64,000 bases of DNA from the NCBI RefSeq assembly GCF_009765875.1, contig NZ_LMUP01000004.1:1-64000 (forward strand), written 5' to 3'. Below, piece after piece: positions 16,517 through 26,076 of this stretch (within the stretch, counting starts at the first letter, position 1; each line of letters starts with the position of its first letter). The position numbers and the translations under genes are program-made. Under the pieces are notes generated by a model. That model worked only from the letters and a program-made list of their open reading frames with translations, was not told where the DNA came from and did no database searches. This DNA comes from Pedobacter sp. L105. GTDB lineage: Bacteria > Bacteroidota > Bacteroidia > Sphingobacteriales > Sphingobacteriaceae.

Positions 16517-17896
16517 TTATTTATCCGTCACGTTCTTTTTGTACCACTCACCAAATGATTCGGCCGGTGCTTCGGGCATGTCCCGGTGTTTATACCAGGG
16601 ATTAAACTGGTTATTTACAGCAAATGGAATATGTTTTAATACCCACCGCCCGGCTTTTCCCGCTGTCCGGTATACTGTTGGAGAAGACAGTGTAAAGGTC
16701 ATCAGCTGCATACCCAATTTTTTTGAGGTATCGGCATATCCTTCTTTAACAATTACTTGTCTCCATTTATACAATTGCTGATGAATATCTATTTTAACCG
16801 GACATACATTAGAGCAGGAACCACATAAGGTAGAAGCGAAAGGCAGATCGGCATATTTTTTCATATCCAGATTAGGTGCAAGAATAGCGCCGATAGGCCC
16901 GGATATCGCATTGTGATAACTATGCCCGCCACTTCTCCGGTAAACCGGACAGGTGTTCATACAGGCACCGCAGCGGATACATTTCAGGGAAGCCCTGAAA
17001 TCCTCACGTCCCATTTGTATAGTACGCCCATTATCTACAATAATAATGTGCATTTCCTGTCCTTTCCTGGGTTTTTTAAAATGACTCGAATAGGTGGTAA
17101 TAGGCTGTCCGGTAGCGCTTCTGGTTAGCAGCCTAAGAAATACGCCTAAATGTTTGCGGTCAGGAATGATCTTTTCAATGCCCATACTGGCGATATGAAC
17201 ATCCGCTAAATGCGCCCCCATATCGGCATTTCCCTCATTGGTGCATACCACAAATTCACCGGTTGCTGCAATAGCGAAATTTACTCCTGTTAGTGCAGCT
17301 TTCCTGGTGAGGAAAGTTTCCCGGAGATGCTGCCTGGCGGTTTCGGTGAGTACCTGTGGATCTGAAGTACCGGCAGGACTACCTAGATGGATATGGAACA
17401 AGTCTCCTATTTCTTCTTTTTTCTTATGGATACAAGGCAATACGATATGACTTGGTGGTTCCTTGGCTAATTGAACGATACGTTCTCCAAGATCGGAATC
17501 GATCACATCCATTCCATGTTTTTCCAGGTACTCGTTTAAATGGCATTCTTCTGTCAGCATGGACTTACTTTTTACCATTTGCTGAATACCATGTACCTTC
17601 AAAATAGAATGAACCTGCTGGTTATGTTCTTCGGCATTGGCTGCCCAATGCACAATGATTCCATTGGCCTTCGCATTTTTTTCAAAAGCTAGCAGATAAT
17701 TCGCCAGATCTGAAAGCACATTGTTTTTTATCTGCGAAGCAGTTTCTCTTAGTTGTTCCCATTCGGGTATACTATGTGCAGACTTATCCCTTTTCTGCCT
17801 GATCCACCATAAGGTTTCATCATGCCAGTCTACCCGTTCTTCATCCTTGTTGAATATTTCTGCTAATTCAGGATGTGTTTTAATCGTTTCGCTCAT
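16517..17896 (-). CDS. lutB: Lactate utilization iron-sulfur protein B
   Basis: 459-aa LutB protein. An N-terminal LUD domain is followed by a bacterial-type 4Fe-4S ferredoxin region with CIRCGACMNTCP near residue 307 and CGSCSNVCPVKI near 358, which can carry two clusters. The C-terminal LutB extension follows (KLGMQLMTF...VYRTAGKAGRW). Together with LutA and LutC it forms an iron-sulfur L-lactate oxidase system. In this operon the likely source of lactate is L-lactaldehyde oxidation during rhamnose breakdown. It starts 9 nt after lutA ends. Confidence 0.94.
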   Translation of the reverse strand: MSETIKTHPELAEIFNKDEERVDWHDETLWWIRQKRDKSAHSIPEWEQLRETASQIKNNVLSDLANYLLAFEKNAKANGIIVHWAANAEEHNQQVHSILKVHGIQQMVKSKSMLTEECHLNEYLEKHGMDVIDSDLGERIVQLAKEPPSHIVLPCIHKKKEEIGDLFHIHLGSPAGTSDPQVLTETARQHLRETFLTRKAALTGVNFAIAATGEFVVCTNEGNADMGAHLADVHIASMGIEKIIPDRKHLGVFLRLLTRSATGQPITTYSSHFKKPRKGQEMHIIIVDNGRTIQMGREDFRASLKCIRCGACMNTCPVYRRSGGHSYHNAISGPIGAILAPNLDMKKYADLPFASTLCGSCSNVCPVKIDIHQQLYKWRQVIVKEGYADTSKKLGMQLMTFTLSSPTVYRTAGKAGRWVLKHIPFAVNNQFNPWYKHRDMPEAPAESFGEWYKKNVTDK

Positions 17897-17905
17897 CTCC
17901 TGTAC

Positions 17906-18640
17906 TTATTCTGCATTCAGTATTTCTGCAATATGCATCACCTTCACCGTGCTGTTCTCTCTTTTAAGGATACCTTCCATATGCATTAAACAAGACATAT
18001 CGGCACCAATAATATATTCTGCACCATGTGTCAGGTGATCTTTTACCCGGTCTTTACCCATTTTTACAGATACGGCTTCCTCTACTACACAAAAGGTACC
18101 GCCAAAACCGCAACATTCATCTTCCCTGCTCAAAGAGATCAGCTCCAACCCTTCTACCTGTGAGAGCAGCTGCCCCGGTTTAGAAAAATAAGGTGCAACC
18201 AGCTCTGTCATTTGTGTAAGATATAACCCTCTTTGTCCGTGGCAGCTTTGGTGCAGGCCTACTTTATGGGGAAACTTCGCTTTGAGGTCTTTTACTTTTA
18301 AAATATCCACCAGGAATTCCACCAGCTCATATACCTTAGTCCTAACTACAGTAGCTTCTGCCTCTGCGTTTTCTACATGCAGGTGATCTTTGATGTGCAG
18401 CACACAGCTTCCTGAAGGGGAAACAATATAGTCGAAACCGCTAAAATTATCCAGGAACAACCGGTTACAATCGCCAGTGAGATGCTCAAAGCCAGAATTG
18501 GCCATGGGCTGCCCGCAGCAGGTCTGTCCCGCAGGATAAGTGACATCAACCCCCAGTTTACGCAATAACTGGTAAGTAGCAATACCCGCATTGGGATAAA
18601 ACTGGTCTACATAACAGGGGATGAATAATCCTACTTTCAT
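17906..18640 (-). CDS. lutA: Lactate utilization protein A, CCG-domain Fe-S oxidoreductase
   Basis: 244-aa LutA (YkgE-like) protein with two CCG cysteine-rich domains of the type seen in heterodisulfide reductase subunits and GlpC. The first has AGQTCCGQPMANSG near residue 38-50 and the second SREDECCGFGGTF near 180-190. It starts VGLFIPCYVDQFYPN, the usual LutA opening. The ATG overlaps the stop of the upstream kinase gene by 4 nt, tying lactate oxidation to the rhamnose genes in one operon. Confidence 0.94.
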   Translation of the reverse strand: MKVGLFIPCYVDQFYPNAGIATYQLLRKLGVDVTYPAGQTCCGQPMANSGFEHLTGDCNRLFLDNFSGFDYIVSPSGSCVLHIKDHLHVENAEAEATVVRTKVYELVEFLVDILKVKDLKAKFPHKVGLHQSCHGQRGLYLTQMTELVAPYFSKPGQLLSQVEGLELISLSREDECCGFGGTFCVVEEAVSVKMGKDRVKDHLTHGAEYIIGADMSCLMHMEGILKRENSTVKVMHIAEILNAE

Positions 18641-20025
18641 ATGGCTAAATCATTGTTAGAAGCGTAATACTTTAATTCAATAATATCATTGGGCATAGGC
18701 TTGGTATTCCAGCATTTATGTATGGCCAGTGCAGTTCCAATTGCGGTAGCCTGTGCCATAGAAGCCGCAAATATTTCCATATCCGGAAACAACATGGCCA
18801 GCAGGTTCATGTAAATTGAATTTTTACTGAAGCCGCCATCTACAAAAATACGTTTAACCTGGCTATCTCCTATCACTAGTTTTGAAGAGGCCAATTGCTG
18901 ACGGGCAATATCCAAAATAAACTGGTGATAAGCAATTTGATCTGATGCAAACGACGATAGGTCGCGCGTTACAAAAGCCGATTCTTTACTGCTTACCGGT
19001 GCTGGTTCCTTCCTTTCGTCCATATCTTTCAGCAATTGATGAATGATCCCCGGGTTGTATTTCATTGTTTTGTAACGGCCAACATTTTGGTTAAAGTGTG
19101 CGGCAATACGTTTTACCTGTTGCTCATGTTCATAACCGGCAAAAATACGGGAAGCTTTTACCGGCAATCCTTTGTATTGCAGGTAAGAAAGGCAATCCTG
19201 TTCCAGCTCTTCGGGCCTCAACGGAGAAGTGTTAAATGGATTCAGCGTAATACACCAGGTTCCGGTAGAGATCAGCATGAAAGGCTCATGGAAATTGATC
19301 AGGTAAGGGATCAATGCTGCAGAGCTGTCATGCAGGCCTACACCTACTTTGTACTGGTTGCCTGGAAATTCTGAAGGGAAAACAGCTTCGGCGTCTACTA
19401 TTGGCGCCAGCTTCTGATCTAAACCTTCTTTTTTAACCCAGTCGTGATAATCATTTTTTGTAAAATCCCACAACTGCGTATGGCAGCCCACGCTGGTGAG
19501 GTCGGAATATTCCTGACCTGTAACCAGATAACTCAGGTACTGCGGCAAGTGCAGCGCATACTTGATCTGTTTATACAGTGCCGGCTTTTCCTTCTTGATC
19601 CTGTAAAACTGCATCCCGGAATTCAGGCTATCTAAAACAGGGGATGCTGTTGCCGCTGAAATAGCCGCCTCTCCGCCATATTTTGCGTAAAACTCTTTTT
19701 TCAAGTCTTCCGGATAAGCCTTCAAGTAATTGTATAAAGGTGCCAATGGTTTCCCATATTCATCAATATACACAAAGCTGGCCCCGTAGGTAGAGAAATT
19801 AATCGCCTTGATATCAAATTCTTTACGCTTCAGTACTTCCCGCAGGGAGTCAAAAATGGACAGCCTGAGGCTCTCCAGATTTTCACAGGGGTCCCCATCC
19901 TCATCATAGGTTTCAATGAAGCGGGCAGACCGTTCAAAAACGATCTTATAATTTTCATCGAACAGGAAGATCTTTTTATTGGTCTTCCCGACGTCAAAAA
20001 TTACAATAACTGGCAGCGCAGCCAT
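18637..20025 (-). CDS. FGGY-family sugar kinase, probable rhamnulokinase
   Basis: Cytoplasmic 462-aa kinase, probably phosphorylating L-rhamnulose to L-rhamnulose 1-phosphate. FGGY fold: N-terminal phosphate motif VIFDVGKTNKKIFLF (residues 7-21), INFSTYGASFVYID near 95, a second ATPase motif VGLHDSSAALIPYL and LISTGTWCITLNPF near 240-260, and IFVDGGFSKNSIYMNLLA near 400. The sequence is divergent from E. coli RhaB; the substrate is assigned from its place directly after rhaI (TAATG, one-nt overlap) and before lutA. L-fuculokinase is a weaker alternative. Confidence 0.85.
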   Translation of the reverse strand: MAALPVIVIFDVGKTNKKIFLFDENYKIVFERSARFIETYDEDGDPCENLESLRLSIFDSLREVLKRKEFDIKAINFSTYGASFVYIDEYGKPLAPLYNYLKAYPEDLKKEFYAKYGGEAAISAATASPVLDSLNSGMQFYRIKKEKPALYKQIKYALHLPQYLSYLVTGQEYSDLTSVGCHTQLWDFTKNDYHDWVKKEGLDQKLAPIVDAEAVFPSEFPGNQYKVGVGLHDSSAALIPYLINFHEPFMLISTGTWCITLNPFNTSPLRPEELEQDCLSYLQYKGLPVKASRIFAGYEHEQQVKRIAAHFNQNVGRYKTMKYNPGIIHQLLKDMDERKEPAPVSSKESAFVTRDLSSFASDQIAYHQFILDIARQQLASSKLVIGDSQVKRIFVDGGFSKNSIYMNLLAMLFPDMEIFAASMAQATAIGTALAIHKCWNTKPMPNDIIELKYYASNNDLAI

Positions 20026-21299
20026 TATAGTCCTGTAGCTACGGTTTTCAATCCCCTGTCTGCAATCAGTTTTTCCCTGATTCTCAGCTCACGGTACAAT
20101 TGCACAGGCTGGGCAGCGCCCCCGCTCCTTAACCTTGCTTCCTGAACGATAGGCCTTACGTCTGTACGGAATGCATCCTGAAGGATCTCCTGGCAGCGCA
20201 CCACATCATTATCCTGCTGTGCGATATTCAATGCAGCCCGGTCTACCAATAGCGCCTGTGTATAGGAAAGCATAATGGCTTCTACTGATTGCAGCAAATC
20301 TTCCAGCGGATCTTTCACGTTGTGTGAAGCATCGATCATCCATCCTAAACCTTTGGCATGATCAATACCTTTGGCATCCATTCCTTCTACGAGTTCATTG
20401 AAGATCAGGAAAAGCTGATAAGGCTTCATACTGCCCGCAGTTAAATCATCATCGCCATATTTGGAATCATTGAAGTGGAAACCACCCAGTTTACCCTCCA
20501 TTAACAACAGGGAAACGATCTGTTCAATGTTTGCATTGGGCAGGTGATGTCCAAGATCAACCAGGGTAAAGGCCTTTGGTCCTAATTTATTGGCATATAA
20601 TAAAGACTGTCCCCAATCTCCTACCGTTGTAGAATAAAAATTAGGTTCAAAAGCTTTGTATTCTACAAAGATTTTCCATTGCTCCGGTAAGGCAGCATAT
20701 ATTTCCTCCAGGCTTTCCAGTGTATTTTGGAAGGCTTTTCTGAAATTTAGCTGTCCGGGGAAACAGGAGCCATCGGCCAGCCAAACGGTCAGTGCATCAG
20801 AGCCCAGGGCTACTCCCTGACGGATCACTTCAATATTGTGTTCAATGGCCTGTTTGCGTACTGCTTTATCTACATGCTGCAGTGAACCGAACTTATAACT
20901 TAAAGCCTGGTTGGCCTGGTCCTGGAAGGTGTTGGAGTTCATGGCATCAAAGCGAAGGCCATGATGGCTTGCCAAAGCTTTAATGGCATCGTAATCCTGT
21001 GGAATATCCCATGGAATATGGAGGGATATAGCACCGCTCGATCTGTTCAGGCTATTTAACACGCCAATATCTTCGATTTTCTCTTCCAGGCTGCGCGGTT
21101 CGCCACCACCGGAAAAACGGCCAAAGCGGGTACCCCCTGTGCCTAATGCCCAGCTTGGAATAGCAATTTGAAACTTGATCAGCTTGCTGATTACTTCTTC
21201 TATATGTGGATGTTCTGATGCAGCAAAGCTGAACTTTACCTGATGAGCACTATCCAGTTTTTGATTGTGCTCATCTATCTGATATTTCTCGATTTCCAT
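20025..21299 (-). CDS. rhaI: L-rhamnose isomerase, RhaI type
   Basis: 424-aa TIM-barrel isomerase of the Pseudomonas/Bacillus RhaI type (not E. coli RhaA), converting L-rhamnose to L-rhamnulose. Seen: GTGGTRFGRFSGGGEPRSLEEKI near residue 53, LWLADG-like segment TVWLADGSCFPGQ, then the metal-binding series VEYKAFEPNFYST, LVDLGHHLPNANIEQ, GGFHFNDSKYGDDDLTAG and MIDASHN. These supply the Glu, Asp, His and Asp ligands expected for the two-metal site. It starts 22 nt after the aldolase-dehydrogenase gene. Confidence 0.93.
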   Translation of the reverse strand: MEIEKYQIDEHNQKLDSAHQVKFSFAASEHPHIEEVISKLIKFQIAIPSWALGTGGTRFGRFSGGGEPRSLEEKIEDIGVLNSLNRSSGAISLHIPWDIPQDYDAIKALASHHGLRFDAMNSNTFQDQANQALSYKFGSLQHVDKAVRKQAIEHNIEVIRQGVALGSDALTVWLADGSCFPGQLNFRKAFQNTLESLEEIYAALPEQWKIFVEYKAFEPNFYSTTVGDWGQSLLYANKLGPKAFTLVDLGHHLPNANIEQIVSLLLMEGKLGGFHFNDSKYGDDDLTAGSMKPYQLFLIFNELVEGMDAKGIDHAKGLGWMIDASHNVKDPLEDLLQSVEAIMLSYTQALLVDRAALNIAQQDNDVVRCQEILQDAFRTDVRPIVQEARLRSGGAAQPVQLYRELRIREKLIADRGLKTVATGL

Positions 21300-21321
21300 A
21301 AGAATATATTTTTAAAATTAA

Positions 21322-23442
21322 TTACCTAACAAATGCCATGGCTACACCGCCATCCACATTTAATACATTACCTGTTGATTTATTCAATAGACCGCCAACA
21401 AATACCAGGCAGGCATTGGCGATATCTTCTGGCAGAATAATCTGGTTCAACAAAGTACGTTTGGCATAAAATGCCGGCAGTTCCTCTACTTTAACACCAT
21501 AAGCTTTTGCACGGCCGGCAGCCCAGTCGCCCTCCCAGATCTTACTGTCTGAGATCACCGCATCCGGGTTCACTACATTTACCCTGATTTTATCGCCACC
21601 TAACTCTGCGGCATTTAATCTGCTCAGGTGAAGCTGTGCAGCTTTTGCAGATCCATAACCTGCATTATTTGGTCCTGAAACCAGTGCATTTTTGCTAACG
21701 ATATTCAGAATATCGCCACCAATAGCCTGTTTACGCATCACTGCAACCGCTGCCTGGGTAACTTTGAACTGGCCTTTCACCAGTACATCATACAACAGGT
21801 CCCAGTCTTTATCCGTATGTTCTTCAATAGGTTTAGAGATCGATAATCCGGCACAGTTCACCACAATATCTACCCCGCCAAAGGCCAAAGCAGCTTTATG
21901 GAAAGCGTTATTAATATCCTCTCCGCTGGTCACATCCAGCAAAGCAGTGGTATAAGCATCTTTGCCATACTGGTTTTTAAATTCCTGATCTGCTTTTTCC
22001 AAACGGCCGGCATCATTGTCATTGATCACCACTACGGCACCTTCATCAACAAATTTCTTGGCAATCGCTTTACCTATACCACCGGCACTGCCTGTAACCA
22101 GGGCTATTTTACCGGATAATGCTTTAGGTTTTGGCATACGCTGTAGTTTTGCTTCTTCCAGCAGCCAGTATTCAATGTTAAAGGCTTCCTGGCGCGGCAA
22201 TGAAGTATATTCAGAGATCGCCTCTGCACCTTTCATTACATTGATGGCATTGGTATAAAATTCTGCCGCCACACGGGTGGTTTGTTTATCTTTTGAAAAA
22301 GAGAACAGGCCTATGCCGGGATAAAGAATGATCACCGGATTCGCATCCCTTATTGCAGGACTATTGGGGTGTTTACAGGTTTCATAATAATCTGCATACA
22401 TTTTACGGTAAGCCACAAAAGCAGGGGCTAACTTTTCTTTGATCTTTGCAGGGTCTGACAGGTCTTCATCAGGGCTCAGTTCCAGTACCAGCGGACTGAT
22501 CTTGGTACGCAGAAAGTGATCCGGACAGCTGGTACCCAATGGCGCTAGACGATCGAGGTCGTTGGAATTGATAAACTCCAGTACCCTGGAATCATCGGTA
22601 AAATGACCCACCATATGTTTTTCACTGGAACAGAAACCACGGAGAACAGGTGCCAGCAATGCTGCCTGTGCTTCTCGTTGTGTTTTTTCCGGGCTGCTTA
22701 ATTTTTGTCCGCCGAATACAGGGCCTTTCTTTCCGTAGTTTTCTTCCAGGTAGTTGGCGCAGATCTCGATCACCTCCAGGGTGTTGATATAACTTTCATA
22801 GGCAGTATCACCCCAGGTAAACAAACCATGAGAGCCTAACATGATCCCGCGGATTCCGGGATTCTCATCCAGGCAGGCTTTAAGCTGCAGGCCAAGATCG
22901 AAACCTGGTTTCTGCCAGCCTACCCAGCCGATGGTTCCGCCAAACAAATCATGGGTGATCTGTTGTCCATCTTTTGCTGCTGCAATAGCGATGGCTGCAT
23001 CGGGGTGTAAGTGATCAATATGTTTGAAAGGGAGGAACCCGTGTAAAGGCGTATCAATAGAAGGCGCTTTGGAGTTAAGATCGTAGATACAGTGGTTAAA
23101 CAATTCCACCATTTCATCTTCCTGTTCGATACCACGGTAAATATTTTTCAAACTCCGCAGGCGGTCTACATACAATGCGGCTAATCCATTGCGCTTTAAA
23201 GTCCCGATATCCCCTCCCGAACCTTTGATCCACATTACCTCGGCAGTTTTACCTGTCAGCGGATCAATGGCATCGGCCTTGCAGGACGTATTTCCGCCCC
23301 CATAATTGGTCAGGCGCAAATCTGCACCTAATAGATTTGAACGATAAAGCAAAAGCGCCACTTCATCTCCTGCTAACTTAGCAGCTTCTGTTTCATCCCA
23401 TAAATAACTTACGTGTTTAAAACGGTCTCTTTCCTCAGACAT
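21322..23442 (-). CDS. Bifunctional rhamnulose-1-phosphate aldolase / L-lactaldehyde dehydrogenase
   Basis: 706-aa fusion. The N-terminal 400 residues are a class II aldolase/adducin domain with metal-site histidines (DTPLHGFLPFKHIDHLHPDA, LGSHGLFTWG). The C-terminal 270 residues are a short-chain dehydrogenase with NAD motif VTGSAGGIGKAIA near 445 and the YGSAK catalytic Tyr-Lys pair near 595. Proteins of this build (RhaE/YuxG type) cleave L-rhamnulose 1-phosphate to DHAP and L-lactaldehyde and oxidise the aldehyde to L-lactate. The lutABC genes downstream fit that product exactly. Confidence 0.93.
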   Translation of the reverse strand: MSEERDRFKHVSYLWDETEAAKLAGDEVALLLYRSNLLGADLRLTNYGGGNTSCKADAIDPLTGKTAEVMWIKGSGGDIGTLKRNGLAALYVDRLRSLKNIYRGIEQEDEMVELFNHCIYDLNSKAPSIDTPLHGFLPFKHIDHLHPDAAIAIAAAKDGQQITHDLFGGTIGWVGWQKPGFDLGLQLKACLDENPGIRGIMLGSHGLFTWGDTAYESYINTLEVIEICANYLEENYGKKGPVFGGQKLSSPEKTQREAQAALLAPVLRGFCSSEKHMVGHFTDDSRVLEFINSNDLDRLAPLGTSCPDHFLRTKISPLVLELSPDEDLSDPAKIKEKLAPAFVAYRKMYADYYETCKHPNSPAIRDANPVIILYPGIGLFSFSKDKQTTRVAAEFYTNAINVMKGAEAISEYTSLPRQEAFNIEYWLLEEAKLQRMPKPKALSGKIALVTGSAGGIGKAIAKKFVDEGAVVVINDNDAGRLEKADQEFKNQYGKDAYTTALLDVTSGEDINNAFHKAALAFGGVDIVVNCAGLSISKPIEEHTDKDWDLLYDVLVKGQFKVTQAAVAVMRKQAIGGDILNIVSKNALVSGPNNAGYGSAKAAQLHLSRLNAAELGGDKIRVNVVNPDAVISDSKIWEGDWAAGRAKAYGVKVEELPAFYAKRTLLNQIILPEDIANACLVFVGGLLNKSTGNVLNVDGGVAMAFVR

Positions 23443-23463
23443 ATGATTTAATGTTAAATGTTT

Positions 23464-24540
23464 CTATTTAATTGAGTTTCCATATCCAACTACGATGATG
23501 GATATGACAATGAATAAAATACCGGCCAGAACTGTCCGGAATGTTTTTTTGCTGACGGCCGACCATTCTTTTAATACCAGTCCCCATACATTGGCAACCA
23601 GGATAATGAAGGCCATATGAAGTATCCATGAGCTTGCGCCATTACCCAGTCTGCTTTCTCCCATTCCATAAAAGAAGAACTGCAGGAACCAGGTAGTACC
23701 TGCCAGGGCAGAAAAGATATAATTGGACAGCAGCGGTGTCTTTTTATTAGTATAATCACCAAAGGTTTTATTTCGCGTATTCAGTACCATACACCAGAAA
23801 AGGTTAGTAGTAAGGCCACCCCAAAGGATGATCACATAGGTAACGTTATTCTGAAAAAGAAATTCTCCTTGTCCCGGATGGAGTGTTTTCCACAGGTTAT
23901 TGGCTTCATGTGCCATATCTTTTCCGGCATCAATTCCAAAGGCGAAACAGGCACTGAGAATTCCGGAAATAATTGCTACAACCAGGCCTAACCCGATTTT
24001 AAACTCGGCACTTTCTTTGGTTTCTTTTTGTGCAGCCAGGTCTTTCTCTTTCATCATGCCCGCTTTACCGCAAAGGATAATTCCAATGATACAAACCACC
24101 AGGCCGGCCAGTACCCATTGTCCCCAGGGGCTGGTAACGATCTCTGTAAAACTATCTTTACCTGCTTTAGGATAAAAGTTATAATAAATAGAAGGGAGAA
24201 GCGCCCCGAAAACAGAGCTCAGCCCTAAGATGATAGAACTTCCCAGGGAAACGCCCAGGTACCTTACCCCCAAACCATAGGTAAGTCCGCCGATGCCCCA
24301 TAAAACACCAAAGAAATAAGTAAGGCCAAGGATACCGCCGTTAGTATGTTTAATGATCTCACCGAAATGAGGAATAGTCAGGTAAGCCGCTAAAGGCGGA
24401 ACAATCAGCCATGAAAAGATGCCGCCAACAATCCAGTAGCTCTCCCAGGCCCAGCCTTTTACTTTTTTAAAGGGAATGTAAAAACTACCTGAGGCGAAAC
24501 CTCCGATAAAATGGAATATGACTCCAAAAATGATCTCCAT
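23464..24540 (-). CDS. rhaT: L-rhamnose/H+ symporter
   Basis: 358-aa inner-membrane transporter of the RhaT family (drug/metabolite superfamily fold), with about ten hydrophobic segments. Family features include the opening GVIFHFIGGFASGSFYIPFKKVKGWAWESYWIVGG, the loop YGLGVRYLGVSLGSSIILGLSSVFG and the C-terminal SWILHMAFIILVANVWGLVLKEW. It brings L-rhamnose into the cytoplasm for the enzymes encoded just downstream. An 88-nt gap separates it from the upstream isomerase-like gene; that gap holds a -7-like box and a direct repeat. Confidence 0.95.
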   Translation of the reverse strand: MEIIFGVIFHFIGGFASGSFYIPFKKVKGWAWESYWIVGGIFSWLIVPPLAAYLTIPHFGEIIKHTNGGILGLTYFFGVLWGIGGLTYGLGVRYLGVSLGSSIILGLSSVFGALLPSIYYNFYPKAGKDSFTEIVTSPWGQWVLAGLVVCIIGIILCGKAGMMKEKDLAAQKETKESAEFKIGLGLVVAIISGILSACFAFGIDAGKDMAHEANNLWKTLHPGQGEFLFQNNVTYVIILWGGLTTNLFWCMVLNTRNKTFGDYTNKKTPLLSNYIFSALAGTTWFLQFFFYGMGESRLGNGASSWILHMAFIILVANVWGLVLKEWSAVSKKTFRTVLAGILFIVISIIVVGYGNSIK

Positions 24541-24569
24541 AATTTATATATCTGGTTAGAATAATGAAA

Positions 24570-24610
24570 CAAGTATAATAGATGCAATTGGGTTAACTGT
24601 ACTTAACTGT
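24570..24610 (-). promoter_or_regulatory. Candidate regulated promoter before rhaT
   Basis: On the minus strand a near-consensus -7 box TATACTTG (24577-24570, one mismatch to TAnnTTTG) lies 30 nt before the rhaT ATG. Just upstream is a direct repeat ACAGTTAAgtACAGTTAAcc (24610-24591) with an exact 10-bp period, overlapping the expected -33 region. Directly repeated half-sites at that place are typical of activator binding; the AraC-type gene at 26230 is the nearest candidate. Confidence 0.4.
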
Positions 24611-24628
24611 CCTGCTCCGTCACAAAAA

Positions 24629-26074
24629 TTAACTGATTTGGATAATCTTCACCCCTAGCAGCTGGCCTAGTTTTTTAATCTTCGATGCCAGGTGACCTGT
24701 ACCAATAGCACAGTGGTGGGCCGGCCCGGCAGCATTCCACTGCTCTACAAAAGGCCTTGCACCAGCAGGAAAACGGTATCTGCTGTTCGTATTCCCTATT
24801 TCCAGGATAGGTCCGGCTACAGACTCTGCTTCGGCCACCAGGAACTCTATTTTGCCATCAGCAGTTTCCACTACAGAAAGTAATGTAACTTTTCCGTGTT
24901 TTACCGACATTTCTACAGAGAGGCCGCTTCCTGTCTTACCATGATAGACCTGAAGGGGTTTAACTTTGATCTTTCCTTCGGCAATTCCCGGATGGCAGGG
25001 ACCATCATGACCCATCAAAACTACATCATCAGTAAAATCCATGGCATAGTATTCTGTAAACGATCCACCCGCAGCAAAGCTATCCATGATCTTCATCGCC
25101 TGGGCATTTTTCACCTCATATTCACCTGCTACAGGAATGCCATTGGCCGTGAGTAAGGAGTTGCCGAGGATCACGGAGCTCATGGTTTCTTCATTTTCTG
25201 GGTTTCCTGTTCCTTTATGGTAATAAGCCATGGAACCCAGTTTATATTTCGATACGAGTTTATCGAGCGCAACCGAAGTTTTAGCGGCTTTGCGGATCTC
25301 TATTTCCTGGCAATCCGCCTGCACGTCAAACTTTTCTACAAATTCTTTTATTTTTTCTTCTACTTCCTGCCCGGTGATGCTGCTTCTTATCGCAGACAAT
25401 TCATCCACCTCGATGATTTCCATATGGCCGCCAAAGGTGCTGCACTGTAAAGTAAGATTGGTATAGATATCCAGCATGCCGCCATAATAATTACCCATGA
25501 GCCCCAACCGGTTATGCGCCAGGATATGGGCTACTTTCGCCGCATCGATCCATTCCTCAATAGCCGTCCATGCGATAGGGTCATCAGTGAGCATCCCTGT
25601 AACCTGGTGAAAAGGAATACCGGCACGTTTAAAAACATTGGCAATTTCCGGTACGGTACATGGTGCGCAATAAGATAACCATTCACCTGTCATCTGTGTA
25701 CGGTTGTTCATTTGATTAAACGACGTATAATCTATAGCTGCTGATGGGGAAAGATTTAAAATGATGACCGGAACACCGGCGCGCTTAACTACAGGAAGAA
25801 CGGTAGATGATAAGGCATAGGTAGTGACATATAAAAAGATCAGATCTACATCTGCTTCCCTGAACTGGTGCCCTGCGTTAAATGCTTTATCTGTATTATC
25901 TATGAGACCAATGTTTATTACTTCTGCCCCAAATTGCTGCAACTGCTGTTCTGCCAGGTGGATATATCCTGTCAGGCGATCTTCTAATCCATCAAATTGT
26001 TCCCAGTAAGTGTCCAACCCAATTCCGAACAAACCTACTTTTAGTGACGGAACTCCATTTTGTATTGGTTTCAT
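24629..26074 (-). CDS. L-fucose/L-arabinose isomerase-family protein
   Basis: 481-aa cytoplasmic protein of the arabinose/fucose isomerase fold. Typical segments: KVGLFGIGLDTYWEQFDGLEDRL at the start, DVDLIFLYVTTYALSSTVLPVVKRAGVPVIILNLSP near 75-110, HNRLGLMGNYYGGMLDIYTN near 190, and the C-terminal EQWNAAGPAHHCAIGTGHLASKIKKLG with the HH expected near the metal site. The exact sugar is unclear. It is the first gene of the rhamnose operon, although a dedicated rhamnose isomerase (rhaI) is present, so it may handle another sugar or an epimer. Confidence 0.8.
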   Translation of the reverse strand: MKPIQNGVPSLKVGLFGIGLDTYWEQFDGLEDRLTGYIHLAEQQLQQFGAEVINIGLIDNTDKAFNAGHQFREADVDLIFLYVTTYALSSTVLPVVKRAGVPVIILNLSPSAAIDYTSFNQMNNRTQMTGEWLSYCAPCTVPEIANVFKRAGIPFHQVTGMLTDDPIAWTAIEEWIDAAKVAHILAHNRLGLMGNYYGGMLDIYTNLTLQCSTFGGHMEIIEVDELSAIRSSITGQEVEEKIKEFVEKFDVQADCQEIEIRKAAKTSVALDKLVSKYKLGSMAYYHKGTGNPENEETMSSVILGNSLLTANGIPVAGEYEVKNAQAMKIMDSFAAGGSFTEYYAMDFTDDVVLMGHDGPCHPGIAEGKIKVKPLQVYHGKTGSGLSVEMSVKHGKVTLLSVVETADGKIEFLVAEAESVAGPILEIGNTNSRYRFPAGARPFVEQWNAAGPAHHCAIGTGHLASKIKKLGQLLGVKIIQIS

Positions 26075-26076
26075 AT

